A DNA stretch of 64,000 bases, from contig JBBPIE010000002.1 in assembly GCA_038040485.1 (NCBI GenBank), positions 1 through 64,000 of the forward strand, written 5' to 3'. Positions 9,222 to 18,140 of this stretch are shown here, in pieces. The notes below the pieces were generated by a model, which was not told the DNA's origin, did not search any database, and saw only the letters and a program-made list of their open reading frames with translations. A program made the position numbers and the translations under genes. Source of the DNA: Onstottus_B arcticum (lineage in GTDB: Bacteria; Acidobacteriota; Blastocatellia; UBA7656). Every line of letters begins with the position of its first letter. The first letter of the stretch is position 1.

Positions 9222-9607
9222 TGCCTTGAAGCGGTCCTGCAGAAATCACCGGCCCGCAAAATCATACGGTTTAGCATGGCGCCGATGTGCTGCCACGCAA
9301 CATCGAGCTCGCGATGTTGTGACGGCGTTAGGTAGTCGCAATCGAGCGCGTGGTCTAGCCAAGCTTGAGTCTCCATCGCCTCGCCGAGCGACTCGTTGAC
9401 CTTGTTGATGAATGCCGGTTGATACCGTCGCCGGGCCCATCCCTCAGCGAGAATCGCATTCACCGCTCGAGACGAGCGGCGAATCTGATCGATCAGCGAA
9501 TACCTCTCTTCGCGAGGGAACCCTTGTGTTACCACGAAGATTTTCTTCGCCTGTTCGCGAGCGACCTTATACACGTCCAAGTCCCTAAAGCTTTGGATCA
9601 TTGCCAT
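9218..9607 (-). CDS. Four-helix-bundle protein (S23/IVP family)
   Basis: A 129-aa all-helical protein of the family first seen in 23S rRNA intervening sequences; Avd of diversity-generating retroelements has a similar fold. Family features are SFRDLDVYKVA at the start, QIRRSSRAVNAILAEGW in the middle and a C-terminal QHIGAMLNRMI helix. A GGAG lies 7 nt before the ATG. It does not belong in an act operon: it sits between actD and actE and is bracketed by inverted heptamer arrays. Its molecular role is unknown. Confidence 0.88.
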   Translation of the reverse strand: MAMIQSFRDLDVYKVAREQAKKIFVVTQGFPREERYSLIDQIRRSSRAVNAILAEGWARRRYQPAFINKVNESLGEAMETQAWLDHALDCDYLTPSQHRELDVAWQHIGAMLNRMILRAGDFCRTASRQ

Positions 9608-9648
9608 CTTTCACTCCACTTTCCCCACGACTTTTTAGACGAGGTTGC

Positions 9649-9741
9649 GATCCTCTATCCTCTATCCTCCATCCTCTATCCTCTATCCTCCATCCTCTAT
9701 CCTCTATCCTCTATCCTCCATCCTCTATCCTCTATCCTCTC
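9649..9741. repeat. TCCTCTA heptamer array abutting the actD stop
   Basis: About thirteen tandem TCCTCTA/TCCTCCA units with 7-bp period. The array touches the actD stop codon (TGA at 9742-9740) and runs to just beyond the four-helix-bundle start region. It is inverted relative to the array at 9121-9171. Confidence 0.9.
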
Positions 9742-10279
9742 AGAACTCAACATCGCTCACCAAAACTGGCTCCAAGCCTTCGAGAAATTTCCTCGTTGCT
9801 TTCGCATCAAACTTTGGATCGCGCGACTCGATGCAGAGGAAAAACCGGTTCCTCGTAGCCTGGTCGAACCCCTCAACGTTGAACACCGGATGATAAGGCT
9901 CCGGTAACCCGTTCAACGCAAGCATCCCGAACACCGCCGCAAAACCCGCGACCAGAATCGTGCACTCGAAAGTCACCGGGATGAACGACGGCCAGCTATC
10001 GAGCGGGCGCCCCCCGACGTTCATCGGATAAGCAATCGCTGACGCCCAATAGCAAAGCGTAAGGCCGCCTATGCAACCGATTATGCCGCCGATCAGCACG
10101 ATGAGCGGAAGCTTGCTCTTGCGAAAGTCGATCGCCTCCCAGAGTTCCTCGATCGGAAACGGACTGTACGCGTCGAGCTTGCGGTAGCCGGCCTCGTGCG
10201 CGCTTCGAGCCGCCGCCACAACTTTCGTCGGATCGTCAAACTCAGCCATCAAACCGTAGATCTTTGGCTTCTCTTTCAT
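9740..10279 (-). CDS. ACIII membrane subunit ActD (DUF3341)
   Basis: A 179-aa protein with a small N-terminal alpha/beta domain (KIYGLMAEFDDP...), two transmembrane helices (about 60-85 and 100-125) and a short C-terminal domain, as in DUF3341 ActD proteins. The start at 10279 matches the family; the open frame extends 33 bp upstream into the end of the preceding gene. It is separated from actC by an unrelated gene. Confidence 0.9.
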   Translation of the reverse strand: MKEKPKIYGLMAEFDDPTKVVAAARSAHEAGYRKLDAYSPFPIEELWEAIDFRKSKLPLIVLIGGIIGCIGGLTLCYWASAIAYPMNVGGRPLDSWPSFIPVTFECTILVAGFAAVFGMLALNGLPEPYHPVFNVEGFDQATRNRFFLCIESRDPKFDAKATRKFLEGLEPVLVSDVEF

Positions 10280-10296
10280 TACCCCGCTTTGTGCTG

Positions 10297-10797
10297 CTAT
10301 TCGGCTCGGCAAATCAGCGAGCGCTTCCTTCTATCACGCTCTTGGTCCTCGTCCTGGTTGGCCTCGATACGCTGTAATTGCTCGACGTATTCCGCAGGGA
10401 GGCCGTGTTCCCTGGCGCCCTCGATTAAGAACCTCGTGTACCACGAGTACGGGCGCAAGAGCGGATCTGCACTTGGCTTGCGCGCCACAAAAACCCAGGC
10501 GTCTGGCAACGCAACGTCACTAATGTGAACTGGCATCTGCTCTCGACGGTATCCCACTTCTCCCCTGTCAAGAACCTTCAGATCCTCTTCTGGGATCGTA
10601 TAGAGGACGCCCCACACATCCGCATCAGTATGGGGCTCCACGTTGGCTTTTCCAGAGCCATCATCGCTCTTTTTGTTGAATCGCAATTGATAGTCTCGGA
10701 GCATTGCAGGGCGGCCAGGGCCTTCAGGGCGCACCTCGTAGGAACGCAATTGTCCTGAACACATGTTTGAGCCGTACGCGAATACATTTGCACTCAT
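10297..10797 (-). CDS. Gamma-glutamylcyclotransferase-like protein
   Basis: A 166-aa protein of the GGCT/AIG2 fold. The substrate-binding loop FAYGSNM is at residues 6-12 and the likely catalytic Glu lies in VLDRGEVGYRR. Members split gamma-glutamyl peptides to 5-oxoproline or have related roles. Its location between actC and actD is unexpected and interrupts the normal act gene order, 29 bp after actC and 17 bp before actD. The strand is shared, so it is probably co-transcribed. Confidence 0.85.
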   Translation of the reverse strand: MSANVFAYGSNMCSGQLRSYEVRPEGPGRPAMLRDYQLRFNKKSDDGSGKANVEPHTDADVWGVLYTIPEEDLKVLDRGEVGYRREQMPVHISDVALPDAWVFVARKPSADPLLRPYSWYTRFLIEGAREHGLPAEYVEQLQRIEANQDEDQERDRRKRSLICRAE

Positions 10798-10826
10798 TAG
10801 ACTCTCCGTTGGTCGTCTAAGAACAC

Positions 10827-12218
10827 CTACCCTTCGCTTTCCTTCACTTCTGCCTGCGGCAGTATCCCTCTGATCTCGAAGATCGAAATCATCGGCAGAA
10901 AGCGAACAAACAGAAACATCAAGCTAAGAAACAATCCGATCGTCCCGAGGAACATCGACCAGTCCCACTTCGTCGCCTGGTACATTCCCCACGACGAAGG
11001 CAAAAAGTCGCGCTGCAAGCTCACTACTATGATGATGAACCGCTCGAGCCACATTCCTACGCTCACGATCAGCGACACGACGAACACCGCTGCTATCGAG
11101 TGCCGCACACGCTTGAGCCAAAGCAACTGCGGCGCTACCACGTTGCAGAAAATCAATGTCCAGTACTGCGCCGCGTAAGGCCCAAAGAACCGATTCTTGA
11201 TCATGAATTCTTCATAGGTGTTCGAGCTGTACCACGCTGTGAAGGTCTCCATCATATAGCCGTAAGCCACGATCAATCCGGTCGCAAGCATGATCTTGGA
11301 CATGTTCCGGATGTGGCGCATCGTGATGTAGTCTTCGAGTCCGTACAGCTTCCTGAGCGGAATCGCCAGCAACAACACCATCGCAAATCCCGCGTAGATC
11401 GCGCCCGCCACGAAGTAGGGCGGGAAGATCGTCGCGTGCCAGCCGGGAATGACCCCGACCGCAAAGTCGAAGCTCACAATGGTGTGAACCGAAATGACCA
11501 GCGGCGTCGCAATCCCCGCCAACAACAGAGTCGTCGTCTCGTAGCGATGCCAATGACGCGCCGACCCGCGCCAGCCCATCGCCAGCATCCCGTAGACGAT
11601 CTTTGCCGCCTGGTTCTTCGATTTATCGCGAAGCGTCGCAAGGTCCGGGATCAACCCAACAAACCAGAACAGGGCGGAGATCGAAGCGTAAGTGGATATC
11701 GCGAACACGTCCCAGATCAGCGGGCTTCGAAACTGCGGCCACAATCCCATCGTGTTCGGAACCGGGAACATCCAATACGCAAGCCACGGCCGCCCGGTGT
11801 GAAGGAGGGGGAACAATCCGGCGCTTGCGACTGCAAACAGCGTCATCGCTTCTGCAAACCGGTTGATCGAAGTCCGCCACTGCTGGCGCAACAAAAGCAG
11901 GATCGCCGAGATCAGAGTTCCCGCGTGACCGATGCCAATCCACCACACGAAGTTGATGATGTCCCACGCCCAGCCTACCGGAATGTTGTTGCCCCAGATC
12001 CCGATGCCGGTCAGCACCAGATAGCCGATCGTGTAGAACAGCAGCATCGCCAGCGAGAACGAAACGCCGGCGCCGACAAACCACCACAACGGAGTACGCT
12101 TGCTCAGCGCGATCGTGCTGATCTTGTCGGTCACCGACGCGAACGTAAGCCCTTCGCCGAGAACCGACGGCGGACTGATTGTTCTATCCGGTGTGATCGA
12201 CTTTGAGTCGTCCTGCAT
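10827..12218 (-). CDS. ACIII quinol-binding membrane subunit ActC (NrfD/PsrC family)
   Basis: A 463-aa membrane protein with about ten helices. Typical ActC text includes WWFVGAGVSF, the conserved GIGHAGTLISAILLL and TAWYSSNTYEEF. It carries the quinol oxidation site next to ActB. The ATG at 12218 lies 2 bp after the actB stop; the frame upstream is a shadow of actB. An assignment as another NrfD-type subunit is excluded by the gene order. Confidence 0.93.
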   Translation of the reverse strand: MQDDSKSITPDRTISPPSVLGEGLTFASVTDKISTIALSKRTPLWWFVGAGVSFSLAMLLFYTIGYLVLTGIGIWGNNIPVGWAWDIINFVWWIGIGHAGTLISAILLLLRQQWRTSINRFAEAMTLFAVASAGLFPLLHTGRPWLAYWMFPVPNTMGLWPQFRSPLIWDVFAISTYASISALFWFVGLIPDLATLRDKSKNQAAKIVYGMLAMGWRGSARHWHRYETTTLLLAGIATPLVISVHTIVSFDFAVGVIPGWHATIFPPYFVAGAIYAGFAMVLLLAIPLRKLYGLEDYITMRHIRNMSKIMLATGLIVAYGYMMETFTAWYSSNTYEEFMIKNRFFGPYAAQYWTLIFCNVVAPQLLWLKRVRHSIAAVFVVSLIVSVGMWLERFIIIVVSLQRDFLPSSWGMYQATKWDWSMFLGTIGLFLSLMFLFVRFLPMISIFEIRGILPQAEVKESEG

Positions 12219-12220
12219 CG

Positions 12221-15200
12221 CTAAGCGTGCTCCAATTCCGGATTCGGGTTTCGCACGACGCCCAGATAAGTGGTGCGCGGTTTTGTGTTCAGCTCGCCCA
12301 GCAAGCTGTAGTTCCGCTCTTCCTTCTTCAACTTCGAGACGCGGCTCGCGGGATCGTTGATGTTGCCAAACACAATCGCTTGAGTCGGGCAAGCCGCTTC
12401 GCAAGCGGTCGCGATCTCGCCGTCACGCACTTGCCTGTCTTCCTTTTGCGATTCGATCTTGGCCTTCTGGATTCGCTGCACGCAGTAGGTGCACTTCTCC
12501 ATAACGCCGCGGCTCCGCACCGACACGTCCGGGTTGCGCATCATCTTCAAGCTCGCGGTGTAGAAATCCTGGTACAGCAAGAAGTTGAACCGGCGCACTT
12601 TGTACGGGCAGTTGTTTGAGCAGTAGCGAGTCCCAACGCAGCGGTTGTACACCATGTCGTTCAAGCCTTCCGAGCTGTGAACGGTGGCTGCGACCGGACA
12701 CACCAACTCACACGGCGCGTCTTCGCATTGCTGACAAAGCACGGGCTGAAAGTAAGTCTCGGGGTTGTTCTCGCTGCCCTTGTAGTAGCTGTCGATGCGA
12801 AGCCAGTGCATCTCGCGGCTGCGCGCTACCTGTTCCTTGCCGACAACCGGGATGTTGTTCTCAGCCTGACAAGCGACCACGCAAGCCGAACAGCCAATGC
12901 ACGAACTCATGTCGATCGACATTCCCCACGCATAGTCTTTGTACTCCCACTTGGGAAACAGCGACCCGGCGCCGTGTTCTTCGCGCGTGTGTTCGGGCGC
13001 AAGCGTCGGATTCTTCTTCAACTCGGCAAGCGAGCCCGAGCGAACGATGTCGCGGGCTTTCAAGTCTTCGGTATCGATCGCGTGATGAATCTGAGTCGCG
13101 GCGAGCGTGTAGGTGGTTCCGGTCTTTGTGATTTGAAGCCCCGATCCAAACCACGGCGCGTCCGAAGTGCGAATCGCATAAGCGTTGAACCCGGCATCGT
13201 TGCCGACTCGCCCGGCCTTTGTGCGCCCGTAGCCGAGATGGACGGTCACTGAATCGTCGGGTTGACCGGGCAAAATGTACACCGGCGCCCTGACCTTGCG
13301 GCCTTGATACTCGAGCTCGACTTCGTCCGCGATGATGTCGCCGCCAATGTTACCGATTTTGTTTGTCGCAAGCCCGTTCACATCTTTGCCAACACCAAGC
13401 CGAGAAGCAGTCGCGGGACTGATGATCGCGGCATTGTCCCAGGTGAGCTTGCTCAGCGGCTTGGGTAGTTCTTGAAGCCAGCCGTTGTTTGCGAAGCGCC
13501 CGTCAAAGACAGTCGGGTCCGCGCGAAACACAATCTCCAGTCCAGGCTTGGAGGGTGGCGGTTGAGTGAATTGGGTGAGGTCCGGCAATGGAGTAGAAAA
13601 GGCGGACCTCGAATTGAGGATCCCTGTCGGCGCGAAGGGCTTGATTGGCGCGGCGGTTTTTCCGACCACGCCGTCGTGAAGCGATTTGCGCCAGAAAGCT
13701 TCGAAGCCCCCCGTTGCGCTTTGAGGCGCCTGACCGCTGGTTGCCGGTTGCGCGCTCGATCCGGACCCGCTCGCTGTCTTTTGCGCCGTTGCCGCTTGAG
13801 CTTTGATGGGCGGAGGCTGACCACCCGCGGCGTATCGCTTCATCCAGTAATCGCGGACTATGTCGTAACTGGCTCTCTCCGGCTCGTTCATAAACGCCGC
13901 AAGAACTTCGTGCGCGGTCTTGCCTGAGTAGAGCGGCGCGATCAGCGGCTGAATGATACTGACCGTCCCGTCAAACGCGCGCGCGTCGCTCCACGATTCG
14001 AGGTAGTGAGCTTCGGGAACATGCCACTGACAAAGCTCCGACGTTTCGTCGTTATAGAGACTAAGGTGAATGCGAAGTTTGACCTTCCTGATTCGTTCGC
14101 CGAAGTCCAAATCGGCGTGCGCGTCATAGACTGGGTTTCCGCCGACGATAAGCAGCAGATCGACCTTGCCCGCTTCCATATCGTTCGCAAGCTCTCGAAG
14201 CGACGAGTTGCCGTCGACTGGGTTTGCTTCAACGGGATCGGTGTAAATGACCGTCTTGCCGATATTGCCAAGGGCCCCGTTCATCACGTGAGCAATCGAG
14301 TGCACGTTGGCCGGTTGTGAATCGCCTGCCACTACTATGCTCGAGCCACGATGTTTGTCGAGGTCATTCGCGATCGCTTCTGCCCACTTCTCCCCTTCGG
14401 GCTTATTTGAAGCACCAGGCTGGCCCGTTCCGAGTTTCCCGAAGATCTCGCGGGCGACTCCCTCGACTTCGCTTGCCCGAACCGGCAAGCGGTGATCGGC
14501 GATCGAGCCAGTGCTGGTCACGCAACTCTCGACTACGTACAGCCGGTTCATCTCATGCTTCTCTTCGCTTAGCCGCCGCTTGTTCGCAAAGTCACGCGCA
14601 TACCTAACCGAACCGGGCCCACTCGCAAGGAAGTCCGAATCCAGCGAAAGCACGACGTCTGCTTTGTCGAAGTGATAAACCGTGTTGGCGTACTGACCGA
14701 ACGCGAGCTTCGCGCCTTCCCGAACGTTGTCGCGTCCGGCCGGATCGTACTGGTGCCACTTCGCTGTTGGGATCGTCGCAAGTAGGGTCTTGATTTGATA
14801 TTCAAGCGTCGGCGACGTCACGGTCTCGGTCAGAATTCGCAGCCCTCCACCGCCCGCCAACGGCTGAGAAGCGGGCGACGGCTGAGAAGCGAGCGCTCTC
14901 TGAGCTTCGACCTGCGGGCGAATCGCTCCCAGAAACGCAGACCACGTCGAGATCTCTCCCAGATTCGTCAGCGACTGCGAGCGGTCGGGGTCGTATAATC
15001 CGAGCACCGAAGCTTGCGAGTAGACGTCGGTAGCGCCCAGGCTGGCCGGATGATCCTTGTTGCCTTCGATCTTTGTGGGCCGGCCTTCGTGGCTTTCGGC
15101 AAGCAAACCGATCGCATAACCAGCCAGCGGCATCGCCGTCGCAAAGAACAGCGGGCGGCCTGGAACGATCTCCTCCGGCTGACGCACGTAAGGCAGGATT

Positions 15201-15643
15201 TGCTCGGCCGGCTGACGCGTGCACGCCGCGAATCCTGCAAGCGCGAGCGACGCTCCCATCAGCTTCAGGAACTTTCGCCGCCCGGCCGGATCGTTCCATT
15301 CCGTCGCGTTCTCGGGGAACTCACGATGAAGCACTTCCTGAAATTCTTCGGAGTCTGCAAGCTCTTCAAGACTGCGCCAGTAGTGCTTGCCGCGCTTGGC
15401 TTCCAGTCTCGCGCTGATTGCGGCGATACGGGAGGCGGGCTGAGGATCGAGGATGGAGGATGGAGGATTGAGGATGGAGGATTGCGGATTGAGGATTGAG
15501 GATCGAGGATCGAGAGTCGAGGATTGGGGGTCGGGGTTCGGGGTTCGGGGATCGGGGATCGAGGATTGAGGATCGAGAGGTGCTTGCCCCCCATCCTCGA
15601 ATGACGGCTTTGCGATACGCCTCAGTTGAACCAGCTCTCCCAT
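12221..15643 (-). CDS. ACIII iron-sulfur / molybdopterin-like subunit ActB
   Basis: An 1140-aa fusion. A Tat-like segment GRRKFLKLMG (about 121-130) is followed by a molybdopterin-oxidoreductase-like domain and a C-terminal ferredoxin domain with four cysteine clusters (SCIGCSACVVAC, CQQCEDAPCELVC, RCVGTRYCSNNC, CTYC with CEAAC), fitting three 4Fe-4S and one 3Fe-4S centres. Residues about 24-68, between a normal N-terminus and the conserved RGKHYWRSLEELAD block, are translated heptamer repeats rich in DPQSSI. Extra Ala/Gln/Ser linkers occur near 660-690. Confidence 0.93.
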   Translation of the reverse strand: MGELVQLRRIAKPSFEDGGQAPLDPQSSIPDPRTPNPDPQSSTLDPRSSILNPQSSILNPPSSILDPQPASRIAAISARLEAKRGKHYWRSLEELADSEEFQEVLHREFPENATEWNDPAGRRKFLKLMGASLALAGFAACTRQPAEQILPYVRQPEEIVPGRPLFFATAMPLAGYAIGLLAESHEGRPTKIEGNKDHPASLGATDVYSQASVLGLYDPDRSQSLTNLGEISTWSAFLGAIRPQVEAQRALASQPSPASQPLAGGGGLRILTETVTSPTLEYQIKTLLATIPTAKWHQYDPAGRDNVREGAKLAFGQYANTVYHFDKADVVLSLDSDFLASGPGSVRYARDFANKRRLSEEKHEMNRLYVVESCVTSTGSIADHRLPVRASEVEGVAREIFGKLGTGQPGASNKPEGEKWAEAIANDLDKHRGSSIVVAGDSQPANVHSIAHVMNGALGNIGKTVIYTDPVEANPVDGNSSLRELANDMEAGKVDLLLIVGGNPVYDAHADLDFGERIRKVKLRIHLSLYNDETSELCQWHVPEAHYLESWSDARAFDGTVSIIQPLIAPLYSGKTAHEVLAAFMNEPERASYDIVRDYWMKRYAAGGQPPPIKAQAATAQKTASGSGSSAQPATSGQAPQSATGGFEAFWRKSLHDGVVGKTAAPIKPFAPTGILNSRSAFSTPLPDLTQFTQPPPSKPGLEIVFRADPTVFDGRFANNGWLQELPKPLSKLTWDNAAIISPATASRLGVGKDVNGLATNKIGNIGGDIIADEVELEYQGRKVRAPVYILPGQPDDSVTVHLGYGRTKAGRVGNDAGFNAYAIRTSDAPWFGSGLQITKTGTTYTLAATQIHHAIDTEDLKARDIVRSGSLAELKKNPTLAPEHTREEHGAGSLFPKWEYKDYAWGMSIDMSSCIGCSACVVACQAENNIPVVGKEQVARSREMHWLRIDSYYKGSENNPETYFQPVLCQQCEDAPCELVCPVAATVHSSEGLNDMVYNRCVGTRYCSNNCPYKVRRFNFLLYQDFYTASLKMMRNPDVSVRSRGVMEKCTYCVQRIQKAKIESQKEDRQVRDGEIATACEAACPTQAIVFGNINDPASRVSKLKKEERNYSLLGELNTKPRTTYLGVVRNPNPELEHA
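15430..15582. repeat. GAGGATN heptamer array inside actB
   Basis: Roughly twenty degenerate 7-bp units (GAGGATC, GAGGATT, GGGGTTC variants) lying wholly inside the actB reading frame. The total length keeps the frame open. The array is inverted relative to that at 15646-15735, with the actB start codon between them. Confidence 0.85.
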
Positions 15644-15645
15644 CG

Positions 15646-15735
15646 CTATCTTCTATCCTCTATCTTCGATCCTCAATCCTCAATCCGAAATCCGCAATCC
15701 GCAATTCGCCGCAATCCTCTATCCTCGCTCCTCTA
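15646..15735. repeat. TCCTCTA/ATCCTCA heptamer array between actA and actB
   Basis: Degenerate TCCTCTA, TCCTCAA and TCCGCAA units filling the whole space between the actA stop codon and the actB start codon. Inverted partner of the array inside actB. Confidence 0.8.
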
Positions 15736-16437
15736 CCTATGACACGTGCTGCAACTCGTCATCGCCTCGGTGCTTTTGATCGCGTACTCCTTCGAAAGCC
15801 TCGGGCCTTCGATCTCCTGATTCCACTTCTCATCCTTGTTTGGAGTATTGTCTTCGCTCTGGTTCCAGACCGCTGGCGGCCAGTCCATCGTGAACACTTC
15901 CTTCTTTGGCCGGATGAATTGCTCCGGATTGCGATGACACGCCATGCACCACTCCATATTGAGCGACGCTACCTGATAGGTGAGCGGCATCAGGTCGACT
16001 CGGCCGTGACACGTCGAACAGCCCACTCCTCTGTTCACGTGAATGCTGTGATTGAAGTAGACGAAGTCCGGAAGATCGTGCACGCGAGTCCACCGGATCG
16101 ACTTGCCGGTGCGCCAGCTCTCGCGGACGGGTTCCAGGTACGGACTGTCCGCCCAGATTTGAGTGTGACAGTTCATGCAGGTCCGAGTCGGAGGTATTCC
16201 CGCGAAGGCAGTCTTCTCAACCGTGGTGTGGCAATAGCGGCAATCGATGCCGTCGTCACCGACGTGGTGTTTGTGGCTGAACTGAACCGGCTGCTCGCGA
16301 GGAAAGAAGGCCTGAGTGTAGTAAGAAGACCTGTTGAACTCCAACAACAGCCAGAGAATTATCCCGACAAGAAATATCGCGCCGTAGATCGTGAACTTTG
16401 ATATGTAGTTGGTGCTGCGACGAAAGATCTGGCTCAT
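15733..16437 (-). CDS. ACIII pentahaem cytochrome c ActA
   Basis: A 234-aa protein with one N-terminal transmembrane anchor (about 15-33) and five CxxCH haem sites: CRYCH (66-70), CMNCH (87-91), CSTCH (140-144), CMACH (164-168) and CSTCH (229-233, one residue from the C-terminus). This is the usual number for ActA. It passes electrons from ActB toward ActE or the oxidase. It is the first gene of the operon; GGGAG lies just before its ATG. Confidence 0.93.
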   Translation of the reverse strand: MSQIFRRSTNYISKFTIYGAIFLVGIILWLLLEFNRSSYYTQAFFPREQPVQFSHKHHVGDDGIDCRYCHTTVEKTAFAGIPPTRTCMNCHTQIWADSPYLEPVRESWRTGKSIRWTRVHDLPDFVYFNHSIHVNRGVGCSTCHGRVDLMPLTYQVASLNMEWCMACHRNPEQFIRPKKEVFTMDWPPAVWNQSEDNTPNKDEKWNQEIEGPRLSKEYAIKSTEAMTSCSTCHR

Positions 16438-16631
16438 AGTCTCCCAAGCTCCGAAGCGGAGTCAGAAAACAAAGATGCACCGCGCGGCAGCGAAAACCTC
16501 AACCGGCTGCCGTCCCGGTGTTGCACTCAAAGATTCGAAGAGCTTAGTACGTGGGATCTCGGTGTGATATTGAATCACTCAAAACAGGAAAGGGCAAATC
16601 AGATTTTGGGATGATGTCTCCGCCGCCAAAG

Positions 16632-16660
16632 TTGCGACGGCGAACTTCGCTGTGTATACT
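16632..16660 (+). promoter_or_regulatory. Sigma70-like promoter for tRNA-Glu
   Basis: TTGCGA and TATACT with a 17-bp spacer, ending 57 bp before the mature tRNA. The -35 matches TTGACA at four of six positions and the -10 matches TATAAT at five of six. Confidence 0.6.
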
Positions 16661-16717
16661 AAGGCGTCATTCAAAGATCAGTTTTGATCGGTGAAAAGTG
16701 AATGACGAGTTAAGTTT

Positions 16718-16791
<74 letters not shown>

Positions 16792-16796
16792 CTTCA

Positions 16797-16834
16797 AAAG
16801 GTAGAGCCGCTCCCTTCCGAGCCGCTCTACCTTT
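16797..16834 (+). terminator. Hairpin after tRNA-Glu
   Basis: AAAGGTAGAGC pairs with GCTCTACCTTT (11 bp) around a 16-nt loop, six bases after the tRNA. The arm itself supplies the short T run. Probable intrinsic terminator. Confidence 0.6.
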
Positions 16835-16880
16835 CGCGTTTCCGGTCACGACGAACTCAGTCCCGGCCCCCCGGATACAT

Positions 16881-17423
16881 ATGACGCCGATCTACTGTCA
16901 GGAGTGCTCGCGCGCAAACGGCGCCTCTGCCAAACGCTGCATCTGGTGCGGCGTTCCGATCGTCGATCGCGGCGCCCCCGAAGAATTTGCGGCGACTAAG
17001 ATCGAGATCGACTACCTCGACGGCATTGAACGGCTGGACGGCGCCGCGACGGTTCGATTGGTTATCAACCGCGATGGAATCGAAGTCAGCGAGACCGTTC
17101 CCGGCAGCCGAACCTTTAAGATTCCAGCAGCCTCAATCATCGAAGCAAACGTCGTCGACGGCAGCACGGTCACCGAAGGCAAACGAATTCGTTCAGGGTG
17201 GTGGTGGCTGGCGCTCGGGCCTTTCGCTGTTTTCGTACCGGGCAAGAAGACTCCCGACACGAAGAATCACGACTACCTCCTAACGATCAAGTACAAGCAA
17301 GGAAGCGAAACGCGGACCGCCGTGTTTCATCGCGAAGACCGCGCTGGCTTGCCGGTTGTTGAAGGGCTGGCGCGAATAGTAAGTGCGTTGGTACGGCTGC
17401 GCGACGAAGTATCAAAGCGCTGA
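16881..17423 (+). CDS. Zinc-ribbon protein of unknown function
   Basis: A 180-aa protein starting with a small zinc ribbon (CQEC and CIWC within residues 6-23). Then comes a beta-rich region, a hydrophobic stretch WWWLALGPFAVFV (about 112-124) that may touch the membrane, and a C-terminal part ending in a helix. I do not recognise the family. It stands alone between the tRNA gene and the oppositely oriented lipoprotein gene. Confidence 0.65.
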   Translation: MTPIYCQECSRANGASAKRCIWCGVPIVDRGAPEEFAATKIEIDYLDGIERLDGAATVRLVINRDGIEVSETVPGSRTFKIPAASIIEANVVDGSTVTEGKRIRSGWWWLALGPFAVFVPGKKTPDTKNHDYLLTIKYKQGSETRTAVFHREDRAGLPVVEGLARIVSALVRLRDEVSKR

Positions 17424-17505
17424 GAGCCAGGCATGCAGAAGATTCGGAATGGCGTGCGGTTGAAGAGTTGGTTGCGACGAAGTGCGTCCGAGAAGTTGTA
17501 GAACC

Positions 17506-18108
17506 CTACGGCTTTTTCAACGAAGCTTTGAAAGTTAGCGTGTAACTCCAGGGGTGTTCATCGCTGGGGTTGTCGTCAGCGCTCTTACCGGTGATGCTGT
17601 CTTCTTCCACCGTAAATTCACCTCCCGGTCCACCTCCCAGCGAGATAGAAGTATTCTCGAGCGCGAGATGATGCGGGCTACGGGATAGGATGTGCTTCTG
17701 CGCGTCGATCAACAAATACATTCCCTGCACTTCGATTTCCGGCAGGCCCCGCATGCTTAGCGTCATCTTGCTGAAACAGTCGTCGAGATCCTTTCCGAGT
17801 TTTCGAAGGCCTTCCACCACTTCCTTTGGAACGGGTTTATCAGTCACGATGACCTGAACGTCTTGAGTCGTCTTATCAAACATTCCGGGCACTCGAAGCG
17901 CGTAGGCATACGCGAGCTGTACGGACTGACCTTTGACAGTCAAGGTCCCACTCGCTGTGCCTGTTTCAGTCGCAGGTGCCGGCTCGGCTGCCTCTGGGGT
18001 GTCCTTTTTTGCAGTCGAAGCGTCCTTCGGGGCCGATTCATTCTTGGCGTTGCATGCCGCCAAAAAGAGTAAACCCGCGATCCAGACTCGGACTGGTCTT
18101 TTGTTCAT
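17506..18108 (-). CDS. Putative lipoprotein
   Basis: A 200-aa protein with a lipoprotein signal (MNKRPVRVWIAGLLFLAAC, lipobox LAAC), a Lys/Ala/Glu/Thr-rich linker, then a beta-rich domain. The ATG at 18108 gives a proper signal peptide; the longer frame does not. It follows the HD-GYP gene on the same strand with a 32-bp gap and may be co-transcribed. No recognised family. Confidence 0.7.
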   Translation of the reverse strand: MNKRPVRVWIAGLLFLAACNAKNESAPKDASTAKKDTPEAAEPAPATETGTASGTLTVKGQSVQLAYAYALRVPGMFDKTTQDVQVIVTDKPVPKEVVEGLRKLGKDLDDCFSKMTLSMRGLPEIEVQGMYLLIDAQKHILSRSPHHLALENTSISLGGGPGGEFTVEEDSITGKSADDNPSDEHPWSYTLTFKASLKKP

Positions 18109-18140
18109 TGGAGTCTCCTGGGAGCGCGGCCGTCCCAGCA

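Noticed and set aside
11100..12206. Plus-strand frame of 368 codons opposite actC
   Set aside because: Antisense shadow of a conserved membrane protein gene; composition is not protein-like.
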